From Molossus alvarezi (taxonomy: Eukaryota; Chordata; Mammalia; Chiroptera; Molossidae), in the NCBI GenBank assembly GCA_037176705.1, contig CM073887.1, positions 62,085,001 through 62,149,000 on the forward strand: a stretch of DNA of 64,000 nt. The letters run 5' to 3'. Every line of letters begins with the position of its first letter. The first letter of the stretch is position 1. Positions 22,862 to 35,127 of the stretch are shown in pieces. The position numbers and the translations under genes were made by a program. The notes under the pieces are model-generated. The model saw nothing but the letters and a program-made list of their open reading frames with translations. It did not search any database and was not told the origin of the DNA.

Positions 22862-23430
22862 AAGATGATAAGAAGACATGAAAAGATGGCCACTGAGCAG
22901 GTGAGAAGGTACTCAGCACCATTACCCATCAATGAAATGCAGACTGTGCACAGAACAGCTAGAACAGGAAAGACGAACAACACCCCAGAACCCTCATGCA
23001 TGGCTGGTGGGAATGTACACTTTGTGCCTGCTGTGGAAAACAGTCTGGCACTTTTTTAAAATGTTAAATACAGAATTACCACATGACCCAGCAATTCCAC
23101 TCCTAGGAATTAACCAAGAGAAATTAAAGATACGTCCACATGGGAACTTATACATAAATGTGCACAGCAGATACTCTTAGTATCTGAAAAGTAGCAACAA
23201 CTCAAATGTCCATCAGTTGGTAGAGAAACAAGAGAATACCACCCCAAAATAAAAAGGAACAAACTCCTGATGAACACAACGAGGACAAACCTCAAAGACA
23301 CTGGCTAGGTGAGAAGTGCCAACATATAACACCATGCATTGTATGAGTCTATTTATATATGTTTCCAGAAAAAGAAAAACTAAAGAGACAAAGCAGATCA
23401 GTGTGTGCTGGCGCACATCAGCACATCAGG
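22862..23430 (+). mobile_element. L1 3' fragment
   Basis: Sense L1 ORF2 end: AATGAAATGCAGACTGTGCA, GCAATTCCACTCCTAGGAAT, AACTCAAATGTCCATCAGTT. No open frame remains. Confidence 0.8.
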
Positions 23431-24075
23431 CCCCCAGAGGACCTTTACTGAAGATGAGGACTTTGAGCAACATCACAAGAACAGGCAAGGACAGATTCCT
23501 GTCTGCCAGCCATGTTTAACACAAGAGTGATATACGTGGGTGGAAGGGAAGCAGAAGACATGAGAACACGGCAGCACAGGCAATACTGAGGCAAAGCGGC
23601 CTGCCTGTCGTTATTACAATCTCTCTGCTGACACCTGAGCATCAAAACCAGGAAGGAAGGGTGTTTCTGGCAGAGGGAACAGCAGGTGCAAAGCTGGAGC
23701 ACAGATCTTGGAAATTACGGTGGTAGAGGGTACATGGGTCTTGGCTCTTTCATGCCCCCAGGTCTCTCGGCCCAGATTTCCACACAAGGGTCAGTCAGGG
23801 CTAATCTGAGCACTATGTTTGCTATCCACAAATAGCAAGGTCTTTGTGCTCCGGGGACCTGGGGAACAGGGGCCATGATTACAGTGATAATGTGAGGCCG
23901 GATTTAGGATAAGGAAGGAGAGGAACTAAGGAGGGTGTACCTCCAGGGAAGGAATTCAATCAAACAGGGCAGCCACAGCACCCACACATGGTGGTCCACT
24001 TCTTCCAACCACACACTCCCTATGAGCTATCCAGTGAAGTTAATTGGCTTTGCAGCTGTCAAGAAAGTTATCTGG

Positions 24076-24374
24076 CCCTGGCCAGTTTGGCTAAGCAGTT
24101 AGGAGCGTAGGCTCATGGACCAGAGAGTCCCGGGTTCGGTTCCCGCTAAGGGCATGCACCTCAGTTGCAGTTTGTACCCGGCCTCGATTGGGGTCGTGTG
24201 GGTGGCAACCAGTCGATGTGTCTCTCTCATGTCAATGTTTCTCTCTCTTTCTCTTCCTCCCTCTTTCCCTCCTATCTGAAGATAGATGGAAAAATGTCCT
24301 CAGGTAAGTAAGTAAGTAAGTAAGAAATAAATAAATGAATGAATGAATGAATGAATGAATGAATGAATGAAAGT
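24076..24374 (+). mobile_element. Ves SINE with microsatellite tail
   Basis: Full-length copy whose A-tail has become (TAAG)n(AAAT)n(GAAT)n. Duplication AAGTTATCTGG at 24065-24075 and 24375-24385. Confidence 0.93.
24304..24372. repeat. tetranucleotide microsatellite
   Basis: Five TAAG, three AAAT-like and about ten GAAT units grown from the SINE tail. Confidence 0.95.
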
Positions 24375-24440
24375 AAGTTATCTGGAAGACCCCTTTCTTT
24401 CAAGGTCACTCATTCCCCAAAGGCATTAAGAATGAGACAT

Positions 24441-24535
24441 CTGCCCTGGCCAGTTTGGCTCAGTGGTTGAGCGTCAGCCTATGGACCAGAGAGTCCCAGG
24501 TTCGGTTCCCGCCAGGGGCACATACCACACAAAAA
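24441..24535 (+). mobile_element. head-only mini-Ves
   Basis: Third copy of the head-only form, ending AGGGGCACATACC then a short A-rich tail. Perfect duplication AAGAATGAGACAT at 24428-24440 and 24536-24548. Confidence 0.9.
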
Positions 24536-24824
24536 AAGAATGAGACATTTCACTGTTGGAAAGTCAGTCAAGAAGCCTAAAAGCTCTGGCTTTCTCTGTG
24601 ATGCTGGAAGGGCTGGCCTCAAGTGCACATCCCCATATAGCTGGCTGTCATTGTAAAACCAGGATCCTGACCACAAGGACTTGCCTGGTATCTGCTACCT
24701 CCAGCAGGACCAAGCCCATCAACAACAGAGCACTTCACTCCATCACGTATGCATGTGGGTGACTCCCCACAGGCTTCCTGTCTATAACCATTAACAATAA
24801 CAGATATATCTTTGAAGAGCTGAG

Positions 24825-25100
24825 GGTAGAACACCACTAATCTATAATTCTATATCCAGTGAAAAAAGAAAGTGAAATGAAGACTTGTCCAGGAAGACTA
24901 AAGCTGAGTCTGTTTACAGTAGATCTGCATTGCAAGGAAGGTTCTGGAAGTTCTTAAGGAGGAGGGAGAGTGACATTAAATGGACACTCAGGTCTCACAG
25001 ACAATGAAGAATTCTGGGCATCGTGAACCTCTATGAATATGAAAGAGTAAGCTACATTTCTGTAAAAGATCATTGACAATCTGAGGCACAGACAGTAACA
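24825..25100 (+). mobile_element. probable L1 fragment
   Basis: Contains AATTCTATATCCAGTGAAAA, GATCTGCATTGCAAGGAAGG and GTTCTGGAAGTTCTTAAGGA, which resemble late L1 ORF2. Diverged. Confidence 0.55.
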
Positions 25101-26882
25101 AAGTGCAGGACTTGGACACACAAAACTAAATGAGAGAAAGCATGGTGCAAACAGAAGGCAGTGGTGGTGTCAGGGGCCAGGGGTTACCCCAAGGTGGTGG
25201 GGCTCCCAGAAGATGGGTGTGGCACCGACAGTGTCTTCTGAACAAGCAGCCAGAGTCTGAATCAGAGGTTCATTTATGGCAGAACCAGTGTCACCCCAGA
25301 CCTACCGAGCCTGGCTGGGACCCCAGCAGTTGGGCCACCCCAGAGGTTCAGGGACTCCCTGCACGAGCTGATTGCTCATGAGGTTGGGGTGGAGCCTGTT
25401 GCTCTGTTACCTCATCTACACAGCAGGTAGGAAGGCAGTGTCCTAAGACCAGTAGAATCTGATGGACTGGCCTGGGTACTGCCCGTTTCTCATTTCTTTG
25501 TTGCCTTGGCAGCTTCTGGGTGGCCCTCAGACCAAAATTAGCAAGTCACCAGGTAACGTAACTTCCCTGGATACCCCTAGACATAGCACTGCTGCCTCCA
25601 TGCCTGTCACACTTGGTACCTGAGTGAGCTGCACTTGAAGCAACATCAAAACAATGCCCTAAGTCTCCTCAGACCCTCTGGGAGATTATATCATTCCCAC
25701 TGCAAGCTCAGAGATCACACCCCACCCCGGGTTTGAGGGATCCAGTGCAGTGTCTCCTGAGCAGCAGGTATGGAGGGGCCCTCAGGAAGCCCAGCCCCCA
25801 CACTAGCCCTATCAGGCCCCTGCAATGGCAATGTGCCATGTCCCACTAACCTCAAATGGGGATGAAGCTGCAAGCTGCTCGGGACAAGCACCTTGTTGGA
25901 GATGCGCTTCAGCCAAGCCAGGGAATAGTAGGGAGGCCTGGTGGAGCAGGCAGAAAGGAGGCCTCAATGCAATGAGGCAGGGGCATTTGTGCCCTGCAAT
26001 CATTTGGCCCCCTGGTAGCTCTGGGGGCATCACCTGGATGAAGAAGCTGTGTAGGAAAGATGGCGATGTATTTGAGAGAAAATGGAGATGTGCAGGGTAG
26101 GTGACAGTCAGGGAACTGGGCAGCCCATGAGAGGAGGCACAAATGCTGACCCAAGAACCCTCTCTGGTAAGATAGGCCAAGGATAAGGAGGAACTCGAGA
26201 TGGCCAAAATCCTCTTATCTCTGCCCTTGGAGAAGAGGCCTGGAGCCTGGAGGGTGAGGCAATCAGAAGTGGCTTATGAAATCCACCTCCAGGTCCACAG
26301 GAAGCCAGTGGGTAAGGCACAGCGTTACCCACAATGGTAGGTGATTTTGCCCCTAGGGACACTTTTGGTTGTCGTGACTTGACTGCGGAGGAAGGTATTT
26401 CTGGCACCTGGTGGGTGGAGACAGAAACACTGCACAATCCCACAGTACACAGGATGGCCCCCACAGTAAAGAATGAGCCCACCGCCCCAGAAGTCAGCAG
26501 GCTGAGGCTGAGACACCCTGAGCTGATTAATGCCATGAGGAAAGCAAGGGGAGAATGATCATCAGAGCAGAAAGCGGAAAATTCCACAGGACCAACCTGT
26601 TGGTTTCTTCAATAAGTGGATGGCACAAGAGGAAGAAGGATGGAGTATTACAGAGTACCTGAGAACGACATCACAAGTAGCTCTGCATGGCCTTGACTCA
26701 ACCCAGCCACTGTGAAGACCCTGTGGAGACAACTGGCAGGGTGCCAGGAGCTAAGCCTCTGTGCTGTCATAGAGCTGCAGTGAGGTTGTGTCTAAAAAAA
26801 ACCAGTCCATATCTGTTGGCATTCGATGTTGTCATTCAGAAGGACATAGGTGAAATGAAAAGATATATGGGATTGTTTTTTT
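25101..26882. other. ELL intron 1, nothing recognised
   Basis: No Ves copy, exon or RNA gene seen. Confidence 0.45.
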
Positions 26883-26897
26883 AAATGCTCCTCATCC

Positions 26898-27027
26898 ACA
26901 ACCAATGGACACAGGTATTAGGTTGGGGAAAGCAGAAGGGGGGTAGAGGTGGGAAGGAGGGGGTTAATGGGGAAAAAGGGGGATATTTGTAATACTTTCA
27001 ACAATAAAAAATAAAAATAAATAAATA
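26898..27027 (+). mobile_element. 5'-truncated L1 tail (130 bp)
   Basis: G-rich 3'UTR end of a bat-type L1 (GGATATTTGTAATACTTTCA, then an A-rich tail) between duplications AAATGCTCCTCATCC at 26883-26897 and 27028-27042. Confidence 0.75.
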
Positions 27028-27042
27028 AAATGCTCCTCATCC

Positions 27043-27225
27043 CTAGCCAGTGTGGCTCAGTCATCCTATGCACGGAAAGGTCACTGGTTCAATTCTTGGT
27101 CAGGGCGCATGCCCAGGTTGCAGACTCAATCCCTAGTTGGGGTGTACATGGGAGGCAGCCAATTGATGTTTCTCTCTCCCCTCTCCTTTCCTCTCTCTAA
27201 AAACATCAATAAAAACGTATTTTAA
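27043..27225 (+). mobile_element. Ves SINE, second subfamily
   Basis: Sense copy inserted at the same target as the L1 tail. AAATGCTCCTCA recurs a third time at 27226. Confidence 0.88.
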
Positions 27226-28410
27226 AAATGCTCCTCAGGGAAGAATTAAGACAAGTAGACTAGATGCTCACAGAGAATGAGGCTGGGTGACAGCTCAGGG
27301 ACTATCATTATTCTCTGTTCTATCTACATGTGAATATACCCATGTGAAAGGTTTAAAATAAAAAATGCACACAGAAAAGACCCTGTGGTGCACAGAACAG
27401 ATCAAGCAAGGACTGGCCCAACCCTGATGCAGCCCTGGGACATCCACCACAGGCCGTGCATGGGAGGCAGCACTCAAGTCCTAAAATGCCCACTAGACAA
27501 TGTCAGCACTGCCTGGGCAGTGCATTTCCTGCCATATACCTGACCTGATCTACCCCACCCCAGTAACCTAAAGGTGTCCACAGAAAGTGACAGAAGAAAA
27601 GGCATCTGTTCCTTCTTCAACAGAGTCTGTGTGGTTCTGCAGAGCTGGGACCCAACCTTCCTCAGTGGGATGTGGCCAGGAAAGGGGGGAGTGAAGTCCT
27701 GAGAAAAGGCCTGGCTTCAGACCTCCTGGCAACTGTCCTCTCCTTTCCAGTCAAGTACAGAGGATTAGGAAATGCCTTTCAGGAACCCTCCCTAACACTT
27801 CCTGGCAGGTTCTGAGCAAAACACTGAGGACATGGAGAGTTCAGACCATGTCTGCAACCATGAGGGGCTATTTCCGTGAACCACAGACACGGAGGAAGGC
27901 CTGGGACACGTACCAGAAGGTTAGTCTACTGAATGTGGTCAGCTCAAGGCTGAGCTGAGAAACCTGGGCAGGGCCTGAACTGAGGCCCAAGGCAGCCCCT
28001 CCCCTTGGCTGGGAGGACAGTGGCACATTCATCATTTGGACAGACCCATAAAAAGCAAGAAAAGGGAGTCCAATCAGTTACAAACCAGGTGCCAATCAGG
28101 ACCCACACTTGGGACTTCATCTCCCCCTTTCCTGGTCACACTGCACTCAGGAAGCTTAGGGAAAAGTTAAGAAAACTTAAGGATTAGAAAAATAGGTGCA
28201 AAACCACCTGACACCATGGCCCTGCCACCCTTCCATACCTTTCATTTTCTTCTTGGTTTAGCAAGTAAACACAGTCAGCATGCTGTACTGGGCCATCTTG
28301 CTTTCTGCTGAATCCAGTATGCCCACCTGTACTCTAACCCCCACCTTCACTGATCTCTGTCCTTATGCCTGTACCTTCTCCAGAAGGTCATGTAAATGGA
28401 ATCATACCAC

Positions 28411-28875
28411 ATTAGTTTCCTGGGGCTGATGTAACAAATTACTACAAACTTGGTGATTTAAAACAACAAATTTAGTCTCTTACAGTCCTGGAGGCCAGAA
28501 GTTTGAAATAAGTGTCCCTGGGCCAAAATCCTGGATGGCTACACTCCCTCTAGAGGCTTCAGGGGAGGATCCTTCCTGTCACTTCCCGCTTCTGGGACTC
28601 CAGGTGTCCTTGGCTGAGGCAGCATCTCCCCAATCTCTGCCTCTGTGGTCACATCATCTTCTCTTCTTGTCTGTGTCAACTCTCTCTCTGCCTGTTTCTT
28701 ATAAGGTCACTTGTGATTACATTAAGCTCTCCCACCCCAAACCGAGGACAATCCAGAATAACCCTGCCCCAATCTCAAAATCACATCTGCAAAGTATTTT
28801 TCTCATATGAGGTCACATTCATAGGCCCCAGGGGTTAAGACCAGGACATCTACCAGGGGTCCTTATCCAACTGAC
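28411..28875 (+). repeat. old dispersed repeat, family not assigned
   Basis: Begins TTAGTTTCCTGGGGCTGATG and contains ACAGTCCTGGAGGCCAGAAG and TGAGGTCACATTCATAGGCC. This is a common mammalian dispersed repeat, but I could not name the family reliably. It sits inside the antisense L1. Confidence 0.6.
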
Positions 28876-29366
28876 CCACACACGTTTAGCATAATGCCTT
28901 TGAGATGTGTCCATGTTACTATCACTGAAGTCCATTCCTATATTACTGCTTGAGTAACATTATACCAGTTTGTTCATCCACTTGCTAACTGGGCTGTTTC
29001 TAGTTTGGGGAAAGAATGAGTAAAGATGCCATAAATATTCACATACAGGTTTTTGTGTGGACATGAGTTTTCGTTTCACTTGGCAAGCACTCAGGAGCAT
29101 GACTGCTAGGTCCTATGGTAAATGTACATGTAACTTCACGAGAAAGTTCCCAACTATTTTCCTGAATAGCTGCACAATTTGCATTCCCACCAGCAATGAA
29201 GGAGAGCTCTAGCTGCTCCCGATCCATGTCAGTATTTAGTGTCGTCAGGTTTTTTATTTTCGCCATTATGATAGAGATGAAGTAATATCTCATTGTAGCT
29301 TTAATTTGCATTTCCTTAATGACTAATGACGTGGACAATCTTTTCATGGACTAATATGCCATTCTT

Positions 29367-29627
29367 TTTTTTTATCCTCACCCGAGGACATTTTTGCATT
29401 TATCTTCAGACAGAGCGGGAGGGAGAGAGGCGGGAGGGAGAGAGGAGGGATGAGAGAGAGAGAAACATCGATGTGAGAGGGACACATGGACTGGTTGCCA
29501 CCCACACAGCCCCAATTGGGGCTGGGGACAAACTGCAACTGAGGTACATGAGCTTAGCGGGAACTGAACCCGGGACTCTCTGGTCCGCAGGCTGACGCTC
29601 TAACCGCTGAGCAAAACTGGCCAGGGC
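29367..29627 (-). mobile_element. Ves SINE inside L1
   Basis: Antisense full-length copy with perfect 16-base duplication CTAATATGCCATTCTT of the L1. Confidence 0.95.
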
Positions 29628-29702
29628 CTAATATGCCATTCTTATATTTTCTTTGATGAAACTACACAAATCTCTAACGCATTTTTAAAAACTGGGTTGT
29701 GC

Positions 29703-29932
29703 ACTGGCCGGTTTGGCTCAGCGGTTAAAGCGTCAACCCTCAAACCAAAGATTCTCGAGTTTGGTTCCGGTCAAGGGCACATACCTTGATTGTGGTTATC
29801 CCCAGCCCTAGTCAGGTAGTGCATAAGGCAACCAATCGATGTGCCTCTCTCTCTCTCTCCCCCCTTCCCACTCTATCTGAAGATAAATGGAAAAATATCC
29901 TTGGATGAGGATTGGGGGGGAGGGGGAATTTT
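29703..29932 (+). mobile_element. Ves SINE inside L1, pair member
   Basis: Sense copy ending in a G-rich tail (GGATTGGGGGGGAGG) instead of poly-A. Confidence 0.88.
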
Positions 29933-29933
29933 G

Positions 29934-30184
29934 GCCCTGGACAGTCTTGCTCAGTGGTTAAAGCCTTGGCCCACGGACCAAAGGGTTGCAGGTTTGATCC
30001 CGGTCAAGGGCACGTACCTGGGTTGCAGGTTCAATCCCCAGCCCCAGTTGGGATCGTGCAGGAGGCAACCAATCAATGTGTGTCTCTCACATCTACATTT
30101 CTCTCTCTCTCCCTCCCTCCCTCCCACTCTTATCTAAAAATCAATGGAAAAAATGTCCTTGAGGATTTAAAAAAAAAAAAAAAA
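29934..30184 (+). mobile_element. Ves SINE inside L1, pair member
   Basis: Sense copy directly following the previous one. AAAACTGGGT brackets the pair (before 29703 and after 30180). Confidence 0.88.
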
Positions 30185-30403
30185 CTGGGTAGCTTTCCTA
30201 TCATCACGTTATGAGAGTTCTTTATATATTCTAGAGCTTTATCAGATGCGTTCTCAAAGATTTTCTCCCAGTCCACAGCTTGTCTTTTCATTCTCTTCAA
30301 CATCATTCTTTAAAAAATCAGTTCTTAATTTTGATGAAGTGGCATTAATCAATTTTCTTTTATGGGGCTTGCTCTTTGGTGTCTTAGCCTTTCTTTTTGT
30401 TTA

Positions 30404-30645
30404 TTTTATTGTTAATCCTCACCTGAGGATATTTTTTCTACTGACTTTTAGAGAGAGTGGGAGGGAGGGAAGGTGGGGGGGGGAGAGAGAAAGAGACACA
30501 TCAGCTGGTTGCCTCACTCACATGCCCCAACTGGGGCTGGGGATCAAATCTGCAACCCAGGTACATGCCCTTGACCGGAAATCAAACCCACCACCCTTCG
30601 TTGTGTGGGCCCACGCTCCAACCACTGAGCAACACCCACCAGGGC
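30404..30645 (-). mobile_element. Ves SINE inside L1
   Basis: Antisense copy with imperfect duplication CCTTTCTTTTTGTTT / CCTTTATTTGTTTTT. Confidence 0.85.
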
Positions 30646-30679
30646 TCCTTTATTTGTTTTTAAAAAATAGTTCTATTTT

Positions 30680-30893
30680 GACTGGCAGGTGTGGCTCAGT
30701 GGTTGAGCATCGACCCATGCACCAAGCAGCTGGCAGTTCAATTCCTGGTCAGGACACATGCCCAGGTTGTGGGCCCAATCCCCAGTGGGGGGCATGCAGA
30801 AGGCAGCCAACTGATGTTCTCTCTCATGGATGTTTCTATCTCTCTCTCCCTTCCTCAATCTCTAAAATCAATAAAGAAATTTTTTTTTATAAA
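30680..30893 (+). mobile_element. Ves SINE inside L1, second subfamily
   Basis: Sense copy with perfect duplication AATAGTTCTATTTT at 30666-30679 and 30894-30907. Confidence 0.93.
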
Positions 30894-30930
30894 AATAGTT
30901 CTATTTTATGAAAATCTTCTAAATTCTTAC

Positions 30931-32429
30931 CAACTTCCCTCTCCTCTCCCAGAAAAGAAGTTCCTGAGAACTATGACCCCACCCAGTGCCTACCTCCTCC
31001 ACCCCTGCCCCACGGAAGGGTCTCTCAGATTCCCAGTTCCATGCTCTCTGGATGCCAACCACCAAGATGGTACAGGGTTTGTAGACATCATCTGGTTCCA
31101 GCACGACAATCCCTGTGAGATGGAGCAGTGGGGTCCTCAACCCCCAACACCCACCCCTCACCATGAGTTGCAACACGTGCTGCCCTGAGGCCCACACATG
31201 GATTTGGCCAAAAAGCTGGGCCTGGGCCACAGGGGATCAGACAACTCCCCATTGCCAGGTCCCCTGTGTCCCTCATGTCAGCCCACATGATGACCACCCC
31301 AGGGGCCAAAAGTGGTGGGTCTACAGACAGGCACTGAGCAGATCAGAGAACAAGGGATGTTGGTGTGGAGGGAGTACAAATGGACCCACATGGCAGGGTC
31401 TAACATGTGTCCCACTCTGATGCAGGTGGACAGCTTCTGAGCCCTGACGAGAGGGAGCAGTGTAGCCTTGTTGGGCAAAGGCTCTCCATGGCAATATCTG
31501 CCAAACTAAACACAATGATTTGTGGAATTGTGGACAGCCAGCCTCCTTCACAAAACCCACTCCCATCTTCAACTATGCAACTATCAGCATTCCCACTATA
31601 CAGAGGAAAATGAGAGGAGAAAGGGCTGCTGGAGGTCATGGGGCAGAGCTGGGGTCCTTACTCACCAGCAGAGCTGATCCCAACTTCACAGAAAGACCAG
31701 CCCTTGGGTACCCACATGGCTCACACTTGATTCCCACCCTACATAATCTTACCCCAATTTCAATGTATGCAAACTCTGTGAAATGTACGTGACCCCGTGG
31801 TAATGGACTGAGACAAACATTCACTAAACACTTCCTCACATTAAAGTGCTCCTGTTCCACTGAGCCCTATTCTATCGACAGAGAACATCCCCGTCTGTGT
31901 CACCAACCACTGCCACCTTTCTGAGCAGTGCAACCTACGCCTGGGCAGGGCCCTCCTTTCAATACCTTTGCCTCATTATTATTTCATCTTTCCCATCTGT
32001 CTTTCCTCAAATAGAAAAATTAAGAAGCTGCCCTACATGGGTACCTACTGCACAATCCCAGTGCACACAGCCTGCAGAGGGGTCAGGCCACACACTGGAC
32101 TAGTACCCCTGACCCCACAGCAGTGGCCACTGAATGACCAAACCCCAGATCTGACCTTGTCCATGTTGCCCTCCCCTGTGGGACAGAGAAAGCCTGTGCC
32201 ATGTCTCAGAGTCTACAATTCTGCCCCCATGTTCTGCTCCAGGACCAAAGAGCTCTCCCTCCATAAAGGAACAGACCTTGGGAGTAGAGTCCTGGCCTCT
32301 TCCCACTCTCTCTCAGGGAACCCTTGATGAGATAAATGGGAAATGCAAATAAAGAGGCAAGAAAGCACGCTGGTACTTGACCAAAGCTGGTCTGACACAG
32401 CCTTACCAGGAGCTGAATGTTGAGGGGTT
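30931..32429. other. ELL intron 1, nothing recognised
   Basis: Unique-looking sequence without repeats that I can name. Confidence 0.45.
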
Positions 32430-32443
32430 TGTTTTTCTTTTTT

Positions 32444-32638
32444 TAAATCTTTACCCAAGGATATTTTCCCATTGATCAATGTGAGAGAGACACATCAGTT
32501 GGTTGCCTTCCACATGACCCTGACTGGGGCCGGGGATCAAACCTGCAAACAAGGTACGTGCCCTTGACCAGGAACTAAACCTGCTACTCTTCAGTCTGTA
32601 GGCCAATGCTCTAACCGCTGAGCCAAACCGGCCAGGGC
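32444..32638 (-). mobile_element. Ves SINE, tandem pair
   Basis: Antisense copy lacking the GA-rich stretch, flanked by TGTTTTTCTTTTTT. Confidence 0.88.
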
Positions 32639-32652
32639 TGTTTTTCTTTTTT

Positions 32653-32874
32653 TTTTCTTTTTTGCATTTATCATTAGATAGAGTGGGTGGGAGAGAGGAA
32701 GAGAGAGAGAAACATCGATGTGAGAGAGACACATCAAGTGGCCACCACCCACACAACCCTAACTGGGGCTGGGGACAAATTGCAACCGAGGTATATGCCC
32801 TTAGCGGAAACTGAACCCAGGACTCTCTGGTACATGGGCCGATGCTCTAACTACTGAGCAAAACCGGCCAGGGC
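32653..32874 (-). mobile_element. Ves SINE, tandem pair
   Basis: Second antisense copy in the same orientation at the same site, followed by a third TGTTTTTCTTTTTT at 32875. Confidence 0.9.
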
Positions 32875-32888
32875 TGTTTTTCTTTTTT

Positions 32889-35127
32889 AATTGTCCACTA
32901 AAACTCACCAACAACAGAAGCTGAACTCGGTGTCAAATTCACTCTGCCCAAACCTGTCATCTGCCCATGTCCTGAGGATGACATGACAACCAAGATAATA
33001 CCATACAAAGAGGAAGCTGAGGACCTAACCTAGGTTGTAGGATCCTTTAGGGCATAACAGGATGCCAGCTGCCTGAATGCTCCACATTTCAGTACCTAAT
33101 TCAGCTCAAATATCCCCCATCTCAACACCTACCCCTGCAAAGCACCTCAAACTCATCCCAGGAGATGCAGGCACAAATCAGACACAAAAGCTGTGACCAA
33201 AGCCTTCTCTTCCCTTTGGGGCATGATTCCACCCCCATCCCCACTCCCTATGGCCTTCAGCCAGTGTCCACCAGCAGGTCACTCTCTTGTATCCACGACC
33301 TGCACCCGGGAGCTGCTAGGTCAGGCCAGCTGCCTTCCTCAGCCTTGAGGGATCCTGCACAAGCAGCTGAGAACCCCAGGTGCTCAGGTTTCATCACTGA
33401 CAGAGCCATAAATGGATTGTTCCCTTCAGATCCTAGCTTGGCCTCTGACAGGCCCAGGTGTCAGACTTCAGGAACAAGAAGATCCTTTATCACCTGAAGA
33501 AACAGAACAGACCTTCCTGGAACAACCTGGACTTTCAGACTCTGGACGTTCAGGACCTGCTGCAGCCCAGGGGGCAGGCCTGGCTGCCCATGCAGCTGTA
33601 ACCCCAGCTGCAAGGAGGCTCTCTGCTCTCCCCATCATGGTGAGCACCCCCCCCCCTCTGGGCACCAGAGAACTGACAAAAGAGCATCCTCAAGCCTAAA
33701 AACTGTGCCCAAGGCCCCAGCAGGTGAGCAGCAAGTGAGATATCCCCGACTATCTCTCCATGCTTGTCAGTTGCCACCTGGTTCCCATACCATGATAGGA
33801 CTGCCCCTGATCTTCAGTTAGGTGGTACATAAATAAGGTCCACCAAGATCCACCAGCCAACTGCTCCCCAGAAAGATGACGATCCCTCAAAGAAAAAAGC
33901 CGAAGGAGAAATGTCACCAAACTGGGCTCCCCCAGCGGGGCTGCTGGCCTCTCTCAAGGTATGTTCTGCCAGGTGCTTGGTGCCCACTGGACCTCTAGAG
34001 CCTGATTGTGGGACCTCCTGTGGACAAGGCCACATGCTTCCAGGACCAGCTCCAGGTGGATGATGAAACCAAGGCCCAGAAAACCAGGAGCTTGATTCAA
34101 GGTCACTGGCTTAGTAAGTGGTAAAGCATGCATTCGAACCCAGGACCCTCCCAGATGAGGAGGTGCAGGCCCTCTGTCACTTCGGGATGTATCTTTCCCG
34201 ACTGCCTTTCCCTTCTGCATCAATGGAGTCACACTATTTCAGACACTCTTGTCACCCTGCCAACCAGTGTCCTCGGCAGCAGCTGTGCAAGGCATTCCCC
34301 TCTCTGTAGATCCTCATGCATTAACCAGCCTGTTGGAGGGAAGCCTTGCTCTGAAAGCACGCATGAGCCTGAAGTCCAAAATGTCACCTTTTATAAAACA
34401 TTTTGGCACGTGCCTAAAAACAAAAGTGATTGGTCTTGGCTCAAATTGACAAGATAAACTTCAGGTATTTGCCTAGAAGCTGACTCCCACTCCCCATTCC
34501 CCAATCCCCCAAGAAACCAGGAGACAACTGGAGCTCTACTGAGCAAAGGAATGAAAGTTCATTAGTGACAAGACACTGTGCCACTGTCCACTTTTCATGT
34601 TGTCACCTGGCTCAGCAGTGTCCTTACATTGGTCTTTCTATGTGGAGAACGGAACACAGCACAGCTGCCTCATCTTTGTCAACCACCTTTAATCTGGAGG
34701 TTTCTCAGCTATCCTTTGATATTTTAAGGCATCGACATTTTAGGATAACACAGGATCCCCCCTTTCTTCACTAGAAGGTGCTGCATTTGGGTCTGCCTAG
34801 TGCGACCCTCAGTGTGTGTTCCAGCGTATACCTTGAGGTGACTGTGGGCCCAGAAACACTCCAGGCAGAGGTAACCCAGGGTCTGCCTACCCACATAGGG
34901 CTGTTAACTCTAACCACCTGGGCAGGGCCACTCTGTTCAGTTTGCCTTCTCTTCAAGCAACTGACAGCAGATGCCTACTCCCCACCTGTAGCCCAGGTTC
35001 AGCCCTTCTGTCCACAGCTTCACAGTAGTGGCCAAAATGCAGTTCCAGTCTCTGCTGGCCTCGGCATCCCACTGTAAGCAGGAGCTCTACCATCTTCTTC
35101 GTTTATTTACATGTCTACCATCGGCAG
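32889..35127. other. ELL intron 1, mostly unique
   Basis: Only the MIR/L2-like patch at 34040-34150 stands out. Several open frames at 33165-33777 are unsupported. Confidence 0.45.
34040..34150 (+). repeat. possible MIR/L2 relic
   Basis: Wording such as CAAGGTCACTGGCTTAGTAA and CATTCGAACCCAGGACCCTC resembles MIR or L2 cores. Short and diverged. Confidence 0.4.

Larger units (their letters stand above)
28300..30930 (-). mobile_element. antisense L1 3' region, heavily interrupted
   Basis: Antisense L1 3'UTR and ORF2 end (TGTAAATGGAATCATACCAC before 28411, then CATTCCCACCAGCAATGAAG and TTTAATTTGCATTTCCTTAA). It is split by an older repeat at 28411-28875 and by five Ves SINEs. Confidence 0.75.

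Noticed and set aside
30246..30911. 221-codon plus-strand open frame
   Set aside because: It is built from antisense L1 and two Ves SINEs; not a gene.
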